Positions 61,270 through 61,520 of a DNA stretch of 61,520 nucleotides are shown in pieces. The stretch is from Clostridia bacterium (lineage in GTDB: Bacteria; Bacillota; Clostridia; Christensenellales; Aristaeellaceae): NCBI GenBank assembly GCA_016297535.1, contig JAEDGL010000002.1, positions 1 through 61,520 on the forward strand. Reading direction: 5' to 3'. Made by a program: the position numbers and the translations under genes. Within the stretch, counting starts at the first letter, position 1, and each line of letters begins with the position of its first letter. The notes beneath the pieces were generated by a model. It had not been told where the DNA came from, did not search any database, and saw only the letters and a list, made by a program, of their open reading frames with translations.

Positions 61270-61520
61270 ATGTCCAGAGAAAAGCAGACGCCTGCGCCCA
61301 TCCGTTCCAGCGCAGCGGAGGTGCTGACCTATGTCGCCTCCACGGGCGACCCGCAGGGCGGCATCGAAATACGCTATGAGGACGAAAACATCTGGCTGAC
61401 GCAAAAGACGATGGCGCAACTGTATGACGTGAGTGTCAAAACGATCAATTACCACATCAAGAAAATCTTTGACGATTCCGAGCTGTCCGAGGATTCAGTT
61501 ATCCGAAAATTTCGGATAAC
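61270..61520 (+). CDS. RhuM-family protein, N-terminal part (runs off the window)
   Basis: At least 83 residues, open at the window end. IEIRYEDENIWLTQKTMAQLYDVSVKTINYHIKKIFDDSELSEDSVIRKFRIT (residues about 32-83, given here as a description of position) is the RhuM virulence-protein N-terminus with a helix-turn-helix-like segment. Such genes are carried by islands and are often fused or linked to Fic/toxin functions; their role is unresolved. GGAGGAATTCCC precedes the ATG. Confidence 0.85.
   Translation, partial: MSREKQTPAPIRSSAAEVLTYVASTGDPQGGIEIRYEDENIWLTQKTMAQLYDVSVKTINYHIKKIFDDSELSEDSVIRKFRI

Overview
The window looks like a chromosomal segment of a moderately high-GC member of the Bacillota, class Clostridia, probably gut-associated. 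The case rests on gene content rather than on a marker phylogeny: strong AGGAGG ribosome sites with frequent GTG/TTG starts, an FMN-riboswitch-controlled ECF riboflavin S component, XpaC/TelA, AzlCD, tsaE-tsaB-rimI, Opp transporter subunits with large insertions, a pyruvate kinase with a C-terminal mobile domain, and a TnpV-type mobile-element gene. Genes are packed into short operons, often with ATGA stop/start overlaps.

Layout. 110-4430 (minus): a three-part ABC efflux system (ATPase, FtsX-type permease, HlyD-type adaptor) with its own promoter, preceded by a small decayed block (a 45-residue ORF, a beta-lactamase-family remnant and a small basic protein). 5193-7382 (plus): an orphan hybrid histidine kinase and tRNA-Thr(GGT). 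8040-11462 (plus): an ABC-2 exporter trio with a polysaccharide pyruvyltransferase-like gene. 11522-20447 (minus): oppA-B-C-D-F plus a DUF3899 gene. 20752-25876 (plus): phosphodiester glycosidase-like, Lgt-like, Ogt, pyruvate kinase, DUF523 and an AAC(6')-like acetyltransferase. 26158-29629 (plus): two dehydrogenases and an amidohydrolase, probably a catabolic operon. 29914-33398 (plus): XpaC-TelA-LemA-TPM envelope/stress operon. 33620-34981 (plus): azlCD and rpsT. 35086-38116 (minus): FMN riboswitch, ribU, tsaE, tsaB, rimI, Sel1-repeat gene.

38202-46037 (minus) is the most unusual part. Four tightly spaced genes encode a VWA-like surface lipoprotein, a four-helix membrane protein, a tubulin/FtsZ-like GTPase and a 1184-residue protein with an actin/Hsp70-type ATPase domain at its C-terminus. 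An actin-fold and a tubulin-fold protein in one operon with a membrane partner and an extracellular partner suggests an envelope-spanning cytoskeletal or membrane-remodelling machine. No function can be assigned from the sequence. A glycosyltransferase and a phosphohexomutase lie just upstream.

49497-57552 (plus) returns to housekeeping: ClC channel, URO-D-like protein with an apparent ACG start, GNAT, low-Mr phosphatase, YhhN, aroA, aroC and an RlmD-type rRNA methyltransferase. The last about 95 codons of the methyltransferase do not belong to that family and look supplied by a mobile element inserted at its 3' end. From there to the window end the DNA is accessory: a decayed UvrD-like helicase, a frameshifted CHC2 primase, a D5/P4-type helicase, a small protein, TnpV and the start of a RhuM-family gene that runs off the window.
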